NCBI GenBank assembly: GCA_012519745.1
Contig: JAAYPO010000062.1
Coordinates: 1 to 64,000 of the forward strand
Length of the DNA stretch: 64,000 nucleotides
Origin: Clostridiaceae bacterium
Lineage (GTDB): Bacteria > Bacillota > Clostridia > Acetivibrionales > DTU013
Reading direction: 5' to 3'
Shown here: in pieces, positions 47,356-57,163 of the stretch
Layout: each line of letters begins with the position of its first letter
How positions within the stretch are numbered: position 1 is the first letter of the stretch
Made by a program: the position numbers and the translations under genes
The notes under the pieces: generated by a model
Told to the model about the DNA's origin: nothing
The model's input: the letters and a program-made list of their open reading frames with translations, nothing else
Database searches by the model: none

Positions 47356-48288
47356 ATGATATATACAGTTACGCTGAATCCTGCGGTGGACAAAACTGTG
47401 GAGATAAACGATTTCTCAGCGGGGAAGGTCAACAGGGTATCATCCGTCAGGCTTGATGCCGGAGGCAAAGGCATCAATGTATCAAAAGTGATATCGAGCC
47501 TTGGCGGCAGGAGCATTGCCATGGGCATACTCGGAGGTGCCTCCGGAGGCTTTATAAAGGATTACCTGGATTGCCGGGGAATAGACAGTGATTTTGTGTT
47601 CATTGATGAAGAAACCAGAACAAACCTAAAGGTCGTGGACAGCCTCAAGGGTACCAATACCGATATCAATGAACCCGGTCCGCTTGTGAACAGCGATGAT
47701 CTCGATATGCTGCTTCAAAAACTTCTTGACAGAGTAAGGGAAGATTCCATCGTAGTCTTTTCGGGAAGTGTGCCGGACAACCTGGATAAAACGATATATG
47801 CCCGCTGGATCGGTGAGATAAAGGAAAAGGGTGCGGCAACAATACTTGATGCTGACAGAGAGCTGCTGAAGAACGGCATCAAAGCAGGCCCATATCTGGT
47901 TAAACCGAACATATATGAACTAGGGGAGATTTTCGATACTGCCATAGAGGAAGCAGAACAAGCTGAAAGATATGCAAGGCAGCTTGTAGTGGATTTCGGG
48001 ATAGAGCTGGCAGCGGTTTCACTTGGTGAAAAGGGCGCTCTTTATGTGGATAAAAAAAGGTCACTGCTGGCTCACGGCATAAAAGTGGATGTGAAGAGCA
48101 CTGTCGGGGCAGGAGACGCATTGGTGGCTGCTCTTGCATATTCCATTGATACGAAGGCTGGATTTGAGGCGGCTGCCAGACTGGCGACGGCCTGTTCTGC
48201 GGCTAATGTCACCACAGCCGGCACCCAGGCCGCCGATTGGTCATTGATCGATGATCTGCAAGAACGAGTCGTGCTTGAGTATTTGTAA
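47356..48288 (+). CDS. PfkB-family hexose kinase (1-phosphofructokinase/tagatose-6-phosphate kinase-like)
   Basis: MIYTVTLNPAVDKTVEINDFSAGKVNRV; GGKGINVSKVISSLGG; STVGAGDALVAAL. Confidence 0.9.
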   Translation: MIYTVTLNPAVDKTVEINDFSAGKVNRVSSVRLDAGGKGINVSKVISSLGGRSIAMGILGGASGGFIKDYLDCRGIDSDFVFIDEETRTNLKVVDSLKGTNTDINEPGPLVNSDDLDMLLQKLLDRVREDSIVVFSGSVPDNLDKTIYARWIGEIKEKGAATILDADRELLKNGIKAGPYLVKPNIYELGEIFDTAIEEAEQAERYARQLVVDFGIELAAVSLGEKGALYVDKKRSLLAHGIKVDVKSTVGAGDALVAALAYSIDTKAGFEAAARLATACSAANVTTAGTQAADWSLIDDLQERVVLEYL

Positions 48289-48344
48289 TGTATGTCTCTG
48301 CTTACTGCGCATCAGCCGCGGTGATCTCAGCCGTATAATTGAAG

Positions 48345-49730
48345 CTACATCCTGCGGGCAGCTTCGTAGGCCAGGTCGGAACGCTCGCATTCTTCGTCGG
48401 TCAAGGTGAGCTGATAGCACAGCGGACTGCCCTTCATCCTCTCAGAGGCGAAGCTCAGACCGTTGGTCCGAATGTCCAGGAAGGGGTGGTCGATCTGCTC
48501 CGGGTCTCCAATCAGAACGATCTTGGTGTTTTTGCCTGCTCGGGTGATGATCCCCTTCACCTGCTTTGGCGTCAGGTTTTGGGCCTCATCGATTATGACC
48601 CACTGCTTTACGATGGAACGGCCTCTTATAAAAGCAATAGCCTCTGCACTGATCACCTTTCTGTCAAAAAGCTCATCTATCTTGTCCTTTAGCTCTTTCT
48701 CGCTGGTGTAGCGCTCGCTTTCATCTGCATCCACCAACACTTCCAGGTTGTCTATGACAGGGCGCAGGAATGGTGCGATTTTTTCCTGTTCCGTACCTGG
48801 AAGGAAGCCGATATCCTCATCAAGCTTAACATTGGGACGGCACACGAGTATTTTTCTGTATGGCGGATCGCGGTCGCCCAGTATCTTTTGAAGACCTACT
48901 GCAAGAGAGTAAAAAGTCTTTGCCGTTCCTGCAGGACCTTTGGCTATCACAAGGGGCGCTTTTTGGGCGTCCATCATCAAGGCCTCCTGGAAAAATTTCT
49001 GACCGGCGTTTCTTGGTGTTATTCCAAAGGGGTGCTCATGTGCGAAATTCAGAGGTACGATCTCCCTGCCGTCAAATCTGGCAAGGGCTGTCTGTTTTTC
49101 ATTTGAGACCGAGTGTATCACCAGGAACTGATTGGTGACCAGTTCGGCGGGGACATTTTGGTTTGTTGCCGTGTTGAAGCAGAAAACATCTTCAGCAAGC
49201 AGCCTTGACTTGCTATAGAACTCATCCAGCTTCTGTGCGTCAGTATAAACGTCAAGGCGTCCCTTGTACTGCTCATCATAAACAGGGGCTTGCTCATTGA
49301 AAAAGTCCTGTGCCGTTATTCCGAGGACGTCTGCCTTGATCCTTGCAAACACGTCCTTGGATATCAAAAATACTCTTTCTCCTTTTTCGTGGAGGCCTTT
49401 GCAAACCTTCAGGATCCTGTTGTCATTGACATTGCCGACCCAGCTTTCCGGCAGCTTTACTTCCTGATAGTTCATCTCGATCCTGAGAGTACCGCCGTTA
49501 TCCAGCATGATGCCGTTGTTCAGGTTGCCCTTTTCCCTCAGCCCGTCGATTATCCTGGCGACCTGCCTGGCATTGGCACCCAGCTCTGAGTTGTCTTTCT
49601 TGAATTTGTCGAGTTCTTCAAGTACGACTTCAGGTATGACGACGATGTTATCGTCGAAGGTGAAGAGTGAATAAGGAGTTTGCAGCAATACATTGGTGTC
49701 CAGGACAAACGTTTTTTTCGTGTTCTTCAT
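48345..49730 (-). CDS. PIN-PhoH family ATPase (PhoH2-type)
   Basis: PIN-like N-terminus FVLDTNVLLQTPYSLFTFDDN; PhoH VIAKGPAGTAKTFYSLAVGL, IIDEAQNLTPKQVKGIITRAG. Confidence 0.93.
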   Translation of the reverse strand: MKNTKKTFVLDTNVLLQTPYSLFTFDDNIVVIPEVVLEELDKFKKDNSELGANARQVARIIDGLREKGNLNNGIMLDNGGTLRIEMNYQEVKLPESWVGNVNDNRILKVCKGLHEKGERVFLISKDVFARIKADVLGITAQDFFNEQAPVYDEQYKGRLDVYTDAQKLDEFYSKSRLLAEDVFCFNTATNQNVPAELVTNQFLVIHSVSNEKQTALARFDGREIVPLNFAHEHPFGITPRNAGQKFFQEALMMDAQKAPLVIAKGPAGTAKTFYSLAVGLQKILGDRDPPYRKILVCRPNVKLDEDIGFLPGTEQEKIAPFLRPVIDNLEVLVDADESERYTSEKELKDKIDELFDRKVISAEAIAFIRGRSIVKQWVIIDEAQNLTPKQVKGIITRAGKNTKIVLIGDPEQIDHPFLDIRTNGLSFASERMKGSPLCYQLTLTDEECERSDLAYEAARRM

Positions 49731-50024
49731 CAGTAATCACTCCTGTTTGATCTTAAGTTGTGAAAAACTGCATTGGTAAACACCTGGATGTCTAGGGATG
49801 AAAACCTGCTTATATTCAGATTATACCATATGAAATTGCATGTATATAGTAGATTTAACATTTATGATACAACAAACGAAACCGGATATGCCGGAGTGTG
49901 ATGCAGAAAACTTGAACCGCAGCCAATTCCGGGGAAATAATTCACATGTATCACATGCTTTAATTTCCCCGAATTTTCATATATACTAATAGGACAGCAT
50001 CTCATGAAACGGTGATTCGAGCGT

Positions 50025-50894
50025 ATGAAAACTGTAGTAAATGAAAGAACGAAATCGATAGTATTTCTTGTTATAACTGCCACCATGTGGAGCCTTGGCG
50101 GACTTCTCATAAAATCTGTAGATACCAACCCGATGGCAATAGCAGGTGTGAGAAGCGGCATATCCGCTGTTATAATACTGGCAGCTACAGGCAAGCCGAA
50201 GCTTAACTGGTCATTTGCACAGATCGGCGCAGCATTGTCCTATACCGGATTGGTACTGCTGTTTGTGGCGGCTACAAAGAATACTACAGCTGCAAATGCG
50301 ATCCTGATACAATACACGGCTCCGGTCTATGTGGCTCTTTTGAGCGCCTGGTTCCTCAAGGAGAAGGTCAAGCTGCTGGACTGGCTGACGATTGGCATTG
50401 TTATGGGCGGAATGATCCTGTTTTTTGTAGATGAACTGAGCATGGCAGGAGTATTTGGAAATCTGCTTGCTGCAGGCAGCGGAATCTGCTTTGCCTTCTT
50501 TACCGTGTTTATGCGCATGCAAAAGGAAGGCTCACCGATCGAATCCGTACTATTAGGAAACATAATCACCGCTCTTATAGGGATACCATTTATATTCACT
50601 GATATACCCGGAACTGCAGGATGGATAAATCTTGTGGTACTGGGGGTAATACAATTGGGACTCCCCTATATACTGTACTCTATGGCTATAAAGCATGTCA
50701 CTGCCCTGGAAGCCAGCCTGATACCAGTGATCGAACCAATGCTCAATCCCGTATGGGTCTGGCTGTTCATTGGTGAAGTTCCCGGCCTGTGGGCACTGGT
50801 GGGAGGCGTTATTGTAATGGCTGCGGTCACAATAAGGTGTGTTGTCCCGCTGCGCAATAAAACAGCTGTAATAAAAAGTGATATTAAAGCATGA
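50025..50894 (+). CDS. EamA/DMT-superfamily transporter
   Basis: Ten hydrophobic segments; MWSLGGLLIKSVDTNPMAIAGVRSGISAV; HVTALEASLIPVIEPMLNPVWVWLFIGE. Confidence 0.93.
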   Translation: MKTVVNERTKSIVFLVITATMWSLGGLLIKSVDTNPMAIAGVRSGISAVIILAATGKPKLNWSFAQIGAALSYTGLVLLFVAATKNTTAANAILIQYTAPVYVALLSAWFLKEKVKLLDWLTIGIVMGGMILFFVDELSMAGVFGNLLAAGSGICFAFFTVFMRMQKEGSPIESVLLGNIITALIGIPFIFTDIPGTAGWINLVVLGVIQLGLPYILYSMAIKHVTALEASLIPVIEPMLNPVWVWLFIGEVPGLWALVGGVIVMAAVTIRCVVPLRNKTAVIKSDIKA

Positions 50895-50918
50895 AGCAGG
50901 ATGTCTTTTTTCGCATAA

Positions 50919-50950
50919 AAAGACCCGGTACCTGTGGATACCGGGTCTTC
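50919..50950 (-). terminator. Terminator downstream of tRNA-Arg (minus strand)
   Basis: AAGACCCGGTA / TACCGGGTCTT stem; on the minus strand followed by a T tract. Confidence 0.8.
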
Positions 50951-50961
50951 TGTGATAAATG

Positions 50962-51038
50962 TGGTACGCCCGACACGATTCGAACGTGCGACCTGCGGTT
51001 TAGGAAACCGACGCTCTATCCTGCTGAGCTACGGGCGC
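50962..51038 (-). tRNA. tRNA-Arg(CCU)
   Basis: Reverse complement GCGCCCGTAGCTCAGCAGGATAGAGCGTCGGTTTCCTAAACCGCAGGTCGCACGTTCGAATCGTGTCGGGCGTACCA; loop TTCCTAA. Confidence 0.96.
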
Positions 51039-51148
51039 ATGTATCAACGAAATATAATTTTACAATGATTCGGCCCGTATGTCAAGCCCTTCAAAATAGC
51101 AAACTATGGCACTATCAAGAAGATAAATTTATCATCCAATAGGAGTTG

Positions 51149-51176
51149 TAAATATTGCGCTGCAATATGCCGATAA
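51149..51176 (+). promoter_or_regulatory. Candidate sigma-D (sigma-28) promoter upstream of FnIII-SLH gene
   Basis: TAAA, 16 bp, exact GCCGATAA. Confidence 0.4.
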
Positions 51177-51207
51177 ACATACTGGAATATGCTTTTGGAG
51201 GGTTATC

Positions 51208-54200
51208 ATGAGTCGTGGGAGAAGACGAAACAGTTCAGACAGGAAGTACTTGTATATCAAGGATCCGGAAAAAATACATTCAGACAAAAGCAACACGGAT
51301 ACCAACAAAATGGTAAGAAGAAATTTCGTCAAGGTGTTTCTATTTTTGTTTGTAATAATGGTCTTTTTCCTGATATATTCACGAATAGCCAACGGCGCAT
51401 CAGACATGGGTCTGAATGCCTACACGCTGAGCCCTGATACGGACACAAAGGTCAGGCTTGAGTGGTCATCCGTCCCCGGAGCAAGGGTCTACCGGCTGTA
51501 TAGGGATGAAGGTGTCGGTGAAGCCGAGATAGCATCTATCGATGTCGACACCGTATTGGATCCGCTGTCATACAATGATACGAATCTAAAACCCGATACA
51601 CAATACGTATATACGATCAGATCATATTCCAACGCAGCAGGAACGCAGTTGCTTGAGGGAGGTACTGATGAGGCATATGTAAGGACTACGGCGATGATCC
51701 GACCTTATGGGCTGCGGGCAGTATATGATATCAATTCCAGGAAAGCGTATCTTACCTGGAACCATTCCACCCTTGCCGGAAGCAGTATAATCTGCCGTTA
51801 CGAGAGCGGCCAACCGATGACTGAGCGGGATGTACCTCAAACGTCATCGGCGGAAGAAAGTGTCTATGGTCCGCACCCTGTGGATTTTGCGGTCAAGACT
51901 AAAGCGGCATTTGCCGGGTATGGAGTATCAGAGGCATCTGATAAGGTGAAGGTAGTACCTATCACAGCGCCCTCAATAAAAGCCGAATACATAAATCAAA
52001 GCACTGTAAAAATATCATGGGATAACAGTAGATACATCAACCTGTTCCAACTGGAAAGTTCAAGGTGGGACGAGGCTGCATCATCATGGGGCAGCTGGAC
52101 AATCACGTCATCATCACTGTCCGGTGCCGGATCGACAAGTACTGTCACTATAGGCGGAAAATACAGATATAGACTGAGCGCCAAGAGCGGAAGCGGCTAT
52201 ACCGGCGTGAGCAACATAACGGAGTACGTCAGCAATCTGGCCGCACCCTCCGATTTGACCGCAAACATCGTTACAAACGGGCGTATAGACCTGTCATGGA
52301 CAAATGGTGCCGGAAATGACGGCAGTCTGCAGGTATGGCGTAAAGCCGGAGGAAGCAAGGACAGCGGTACCTACTCGCTGCTGGATACTTTGAGCAATAG
52401 AGAGAATTCGTATATCGACCTGTTCAGTCTCGTTCCCGGAACAACTTACCATTACAAGGTCAATGCCGTCGATGCTTCCGGTAATTATTCAGACTCTGCT
52501 TATACAGCTATAACCGCTGCTGTCTCTGCCGCTCCTTCATCGCTTCGTGCAAATGTCATTTCAGCCGATGGTATCTCCCTTATTTGGAACGACAATTCAA
52601 ATAATGAAGGAGGCTTCAAAATCGAGAGGTTTGATGAAAGCTCGATGGCATTTTCCGAAATTGCCACTGTTGGTACAAATACAGCAACATATACAGATAC
52701 AGGTGTGGTTTCCGGAGAAACATACATCTATCGGGTCCGTTCATACAATATCATGGGCAATTCCCCATACTCCAATGAAATCATCGTAAACGCCTGGGAT
52801 CCGGCTGCGCCTACCACTCTTACTGTCACACCGGTTTCCTCCACCAGGCTCGATCTGGCGTGGAACTATTCCGGTACCGAAAACTACAATACCATCATCG
52901 AAAGAAAGACCGGAGCGGAAGGTAAATGGGAGTTCCTATACACAACGGCAGCAGGGGTCTTAAAATACAGCGATACAGGCTTGTCACCGAATACAAGAAA
53001 TTTTTACAGGGTCAGAAAAGCATTGGGGACAGGCTCGGCGGGCATTCCATATCCCAATAATGAAATAGGTATCGGAGCCTATACCTATCTTGGCAACATC
53101 CATTTGTCAGGGGATGCATATTCCAATAATACCATACGCCTGAGCTGGTCGGGCAATAATGAAAGAGCAGATATCATCATTGAAAGAAAAATGGCCAACG
53201 GCAGCTTCAGTGCCTTGACCACTGTCGGACCGGACACGAACTACTGGACCGACACCACCGGTCTGGTGCCGGGAGCATCCTATACATATCGGGCAAAGGC
53301 CAGGACGGTGACCAATGAATCATTATATTCGGCTGAACTGACAGTTCGCAATTATTATCTGGAGGCGCCGTCGAACCTTACGATCTCGGTAGATGCCGAC
53401 CAGAATGTCAACCTCAGCTGGCAGGATAACTCCGCTGATGAGACCGGCTTTGAAATATGGAGATATACATACGGGAAAAGCACATATTCCCAATATGCGA
53501 TTGTGGGACAGAACGCCACATCCTTTAAGGATGTCAATGTAGAAAAGGGTGCCCAATATATGTACCTGGTAAGGGCATATGTCACATCGGACGGACTTTA
53601 TTCATCCTTTACGAATTCTGTATCAATGGGAGTGGGTCTGATAAGCCCTCCTGTCAACCTGAACTACAAATACATCTCAGACACCCAGGTATTACTTGAG
53701 TGGACCGACACCTCCGATAATGAGGATGGTTTCAAGATTGAGCGAAGGATCGGGACTGATGGGGTGTGGACTACTTTATACTGGGTCTCGAAGAACCAGA
53801 AATCATATAATGTCACAGGGCTCAATCCCTACACCAACTATTATTTCAGAGTAAGAGCGTACAACAACAGTCTGAATGCTGATTCCGTCAGTGAGGATAT
53901 CCTGGTTTCTTTTGCATCACCCAGGAAGCCCACTAATGTTACAGCAGTTTCAATATCAAGTACTCAGGTCAAATTATCATGGAAGGACAACTCTGATAAC
54001 GAGGAAAAATTCAGGATTTTACGTAGTACCAGGTCAGGCGGCACATTTGCTGCAATTGCTGAAGTCGGCAAAAACATAGTTACATATCTGGACAATACTG
54101 TACGGGCAGATACGAATTATTTTTACAAGGTTGAGGCGGTCAATTCAATAGGCCGCTCCGAAAGCAGCTCTGAGGCAGGTGTAAGGACAAATATTAAAGT

Positions 54201-54762
54201 GCGTTTTACAGATACAAAAGGTGTGCCGTGGGCAGAGGAGGCCATAGAGAATATGGCAGGAATGGGCATATTAAAAGGAGTAACGGACACGCTGTTCAAA
54301 CCCGGCAATGTCATAACCAGGGCAGAATTCACTGCGGTGGTCGTAAGGGCATTCAATCTTGAAACGGCACCTGTTGGAAGCCTGGCCGATGTGAAATCGG
54401 ATAAGTGGTATTACAGCGAGGTAATGATCGCTGAAAACCTTGGAGTGATATCAGCTGACGCAAATAACAGGTTTTATCCCGAGTCACCCATAACAAGAGA
54501 AGACATTTCATTGATGATCTTCAAGGCTCTGGAGGCTTCGGGCAGGAAATATTCATTACATGACAACTCGGTGCTTGAAAAATTCATAGACAAGGATCAA
54601 ATATCACCACATGCTGTGTCCAGCATGGCAGCACTTGTGGGAGAGGGAATAATAGAAGGCCTGCAGGGAAATGCCGTAGGACCCAAATACGCCGCAACGA
54701 GGGCACAGGCGGCGGTGTTCGTGTACAGGGCACTTACAAAGACCGAGCCGGGGGATGAATAG
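51208..54762 (+). CDS. Large surface protein with about ten fibronectin type III-like repeats and C-terminal SLH domains
   Basis: Repeats of APSxLxxxxxxxxxxxLSWxDNSxxExGFxIxR; C-terminal KGVPWAEEAIENMAGMGILKGVTDTLFKPGNVITRAEFTAVVVRAF and further SLH; N-terminal hydrophobic segment. Confidence 0.9.
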   Translation: MSRGRRRNSSDRKYLYIKDPEKIHSDKSNTDTNKMVRRNFVKVFLFLFVIMVFFLIYSRIANGASDMGLNAYTLSPDTDTKVRLEWSSVPGARVYRLYRDEGVGEAEIASIDVDTVLDPLSYNDTNLKPDTQYVYTIRSYSNAAGTQLLEGGTDEAYVRTTAMIRPYGLRAVYDINSRKAYLTWNHSTLAGSSIICRYESGQPMTERDVPQTSSAEESVYGPHPVDFAVKTKAAFAGYGVSEASDKVKVVPITAPSIKAEYINQSTVKISWDNSRYINLFQLESSRWDEAASSWGSWTITSSSLSGAGSTSTVTIGGKYRYRLSAKSGSGYTGVSNITEYVSNLAAPSDLTANIVTNGRIDLSWTNGAGNDGSLQVWRKAGGSKDSGTYSLLDTLSNRENSYIDLFSLVPGTTYHYKVNAVDASGNYSDSAYTAITAAVSAAPSSLRANVISADGISLIWNDNSNNEGGFKIERFDESSMAFSEIATVGTNTATYTDTGVVSGETYIYRVRSYNIMGNSPYSNEIIVNAWDPAAPTTLTVTPVSSTRLDLAWNYSGTENYNTIIERKTGAEGKWEFLYTTAAGVLKYSDTGLSPNTRNFYRVRKALGTGSAGIPYPNNEIGIGAYTYLGNIHLSGDAYSNNTIRLSWSGNNERADIIIERKMANGSFSALTTVGPDTNYWTDTTGLVPGASYTYRAKARTVTNESLYSAELTVRNYYLEAPSNLTISVDADQNVNLSWQDNSADETGFEIWRYTYGKSTYSQYAIVGQNATSFKDVNVEKGAQYMYLVRAYVTSDGLYSSFTNSVSMGVGLISPPVNLNYKYISDTQVLLEWTDTSDNEDGFKIERRIGTDGVWTTLYWVSKNQKSYNVTGLNPYTNYYFRVRAYNNSLNADSVSEDILVSFASPRKPTNVTAVSISSTQVKLSWKDNSDNEEKFRILRSTRSGGTFAAIAEVGKNIVTYLDNTVRADTNYFYKVEAVNSIGRSESSSEAGVRTNIKVRFTDTKGVPWAEEAIENMAGMGILKGVTDTLFKPGNVITRAEFTAVVVRAFNLETAPVGSLADVKSDKWYYSEVMIAENLGVISADANNRFYPESPITREDISLMIFKALEASGRKYSLHDNSVLEKFIDKDQISPHAVSSMAALVGEGIIEGLQGNAVGPKYAATRAQAAVFVYRALTKTEPGDE

Positions 54763-54782
54763 GGATGGGCCGTATCCGCCGG

Positions 54783-55598
54783 CTAAATGGAATATCGCTT
54801 TCTAAGGGCTTCCACATGTGCATAACGGTCAGCATAAACGAGCCTGGATGCTGCATCCTTGTCCAGGACAACTGTGATCCCGCCGCTGTGAAGCTGGATA
54901 GCTGATGCAGTGATCTGTGAAGTGACAGGCCCTTCGAGAGCCTTTGCCACTACCTCCGCCTTTTTTATACCGCTTGCCAGCATCATTATGTTTCTTGCCT
55001 CAAGGATCGTACCTATGCCCATGGTAAGGGCGAAGTGAGGCATATCCTCCCTTGCCGTGCCGGCATTCTTGTAAAACATCTCATAATTATCATCAAGGGT
55101 CTGCTTTGTCAACGCCTGGACTCTTGTCCTGGACGCCAGTGAGGAACCGGGCTCGTTGAAAGCCCAATGACCGTCGCCCCCAATACCCAGCAGCTGAAGG
55201 TCGATGCCGCCTGCTCTTTTGATCTCATCCTCATACCACTTACAGAGTTTCCCGGGATCCTTCGCCCTGCCGTCGAGAACGCTGGTGTTTTCCTTCTTGA
55301 TATTTATATTTTTAAAAAGCTCTTCATACATGAATCTGGCATAGCTTTGATCTTCATTATAGGGTTTGGACAGGTCCAGTCCTATGCCAAGATACTCATC
55401 CAGGTTGAAGCACCTGACATTGGAGAAGTCCAGGCCTTCGTCCCTGTGCATTCTGATGAGCTCCCTGTATGTACCGATGGGTGTACTGCCCGTTGCCATC
55501 CCAAGAACACAGTCGGGCTTTGACCTGATCAATCCGGCTATGATCCCTGCGGCGTATCTGCTCATTTCATTATAATTTTCTCTAATGATAATATTCAT
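54783..55598 (-). CDS. nagB: Glucosamine-6-phosphate deaminase
   Basis: VLGMATGSTPIGTYRELIRMH; VRCFNLDEYLGIGLD; LLGIGGDGHWAFNEPGSSLASRTR. Confidence 0.95.
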   Translation of the reverse strand: MNIIIRENYNEMSRYAAGIIAGLIRSKPDCVLGMATGSTPIGTYRELIRMHRDEGLDFSNVRCFNLDEYLGIGLDLSKPYNEDQSYARFMYEELFKNINIKKENTSVLDGRAKDPGKLCKWYEDEIKRAGGIDLQLLGIGGDGHWAFNEPGSSLASRTRVQALTKQTLDDNYEMFYKNAGTAREDMPHFALTMGIGTILEARNIMMLASGIKKAEVVAKALEGPVTSQITASAIQLHSGGITVVLDKDAASRLVYADRYAHVEALRKRYSI

Positions 55599-55759
55599 TT
55601 GATATGATTCCTCCTCACAGCAAATACTGCATTACAGCCTACAAACATTTTATGTACTAACGCCCGGCAATGTCAAGAAAAAATATTTCCACCGTGATCT
55701 GTAATATCGGTGCGCAATGTGATATGTATCCAATGATAGAAAATACATTAAATACCATA

Positions 55760-55788
55760 TTGACAAATAAATGGAAAATTAATATAAT
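55760..55788 (+). promoter_or_regulatory. Promoter for LacI-family regulator gene
   Basis: TTGACA, 17-bp spacer, TATAAT. Confidence 0.8.
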
Positions 55789-55798
55789 TATAATGTGA

Positions 55799-55810
55799 GC
55801 AAACGGTTGC
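55799..55810. promoter_or_regulatory. LacI-family operator near +1
   Basis: GCAAACGGTTGC, matches GCAANCGNTTGC-type palindrome. Confidence 0.65.
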
Positions 55811-55856
55811 GCAGTTTAAGAATTAATAAAACAGAGTTAATTGGGAGGTGGAGGTT

Positions 55857-56867
55857 TTGCCGGTCACGATAAATGATATCGCAAAAGCAGCTAATGTGTC
55901 ACCTTCCACTGTCTCAAGGACCATTGCCAACAACCCCAGGATAAGCGAAAAGACTCGTGAGCGCATATTCAAGCTGATGAAGGAAATGAACTACCACCCG
56001 AATATGATCGCCCGCTCTCTGGCAAACAAGTCTACAAAGATCATCGGTGTCATTGTCACAGGATCTGCCGAAAAAGCCTTTCAGCATCCGTTTTTCCCCG
56101 AGATTCTCAGCGGGATCGCATCAGGGGCATATAAAAGCGGGTATAAGATACTCATTTCAAGTGTGAACAGCGCACAGGAGGAGAAAAAGGCCGTATCTGA
56201 GTATGCGATGAGCGGGATAACGTCAGGTATTGTCCTGCTTGCATCACGAGTGAGGAATACATCAGCAGACGAGCTTAGGCAGATGGATTTCCCGTTTGTC
56301 GTGGTGGGGAGGCCGGAAAACGAATGTGATGTCAATTGGGTGGACAATGACAATGTGCGGGTTGGGCATGACCTGACAAGACATTTTTTAGAAAATGGCC
56401 GCAGGGAGGTGGCATTTCTGGGTGCTTCACCGGAGTTCACCGTGACCTCCGACCGTCTTGAGGGATATAAAAAGGCACTGACGGAAAACGATATACCTGT
56501 AAGGGATGAATTGATCGTAAACGGCAAGTTCGTAGATGATACCGGATATGGACTCATGAAGGAGCTGCTGGACAGGGGCATCAGACCCGACGGTGTGATC
56601 GCCTGCGATGATCTGCTTGCGTTCGGAGCTATCAGATGTTTGCAGGAAAAGGGATTCAGGGTACCGGAGGACATCGCAGTCGCCGGTGTAAACAATGTAC
56701 CCCTGGATGAATATTTCGATCCCCCGCTGACTTCCGTCGATGTAAATGCATTCAGCCTGGGTGCGAAAGCATTTGATTTGCTGATCACCAACATGACATC
56801 TGAGCACAGGAGCATAGACAGGGCCATCGTTCCGGCAAGGCTCATTGTCAGAAAGTCGACAGTATAG
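55857..56867 (+). CDS. LacI-family transcriptional regulator (maltose-type)
   Basis: VTINDIAKAANVSPSTVSRTIANNPRISEKTRERI; start probably TTG 55857 (or GTG 55848). Confidence 0.95.
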   Translation: MPVTINDIAKAANVSPSTVSRTIANNPRISEKTRERIFKLMKEMNYHPNMIARSLANKSTKIIGVIVTGSAEKAFQHPFFPEILSGIASGAYKSGYKILISSVNSAQEEKKAVSEYAMSGITSGIVLLASRVRNTSADELRQMDFPFVVVGRPENECDVNWVDNDNVRVGHDLTRHFLENGRREVAFLGASPEFTVTSDRLEGYKKALTENDIPVRDELIVNGKFVDDTGYGLMKELLDRGIRPDGVIACDDLLAFGAIRCLQEKGFRVPEDIAVAGVNNVPLDEYFDPPLTSVDVNAFSLGAKAFDLLITNMTSEHRSIDRAIVPARLIVRKSTV

Positions 56868-56892
56868 CTATAAAGGTATTTTTTCGACCTTT

Positions 56893-56910
56893 TGTGCAAG
56901 CGTATGCACA
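56893..56910. promoter_or_regulatory. Second LacI-family-like operator
   Basis: TGTGCAAGCGTATGCACA palindrome with 6-bp perfect arms; GCAANCG core. Confidence 0.55.
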
Positions 56911-57000
56911 ACAGATGCAATATAACACTACAGCTCTGAAAAATAAGCAGTATCGGGTAAAAAGCAGAGCACGAACACTTCAGTCAGACTGTAAGGCACG

Positions 57001-57094
57001 CATCAGGTGTCCACCAGGCACTCAAAAAACACACATCAGGTACTCATCATGCACAAACACACATCAGATATACACCGGGTACGCATCAGGTACA
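57001..57094 (+). repeat. Degenerate 11-bp tandem repeat array
   Basis: CATCAGGTGTC / CACCAGGCACT / (11 nt) / CATCAGGTACT / CATCATGCACA / (6 nt) / CATCAGATATA / CACCGGGTACG / CATCAGGTACA. Confidence 0.75.
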
Positions 57095-57163
57095 GCTTAT
57101 CTGGGTTAAAGAGACAGGGAGTCTTTTTAATAGTGTTCCAATAATTTAGAAGGAGGCTTCAAT

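Noticed and set aside
56081-56920. 279-aa minus-strand ORF
   Set aside because: Antisense to the LacI regulator; Ser-rich shadow frame.
57001-57094. CRISPR-like array
   Set aside because: Units are 11 bp, degenerate and without unique spacers of normal size; no cas genes in the window.
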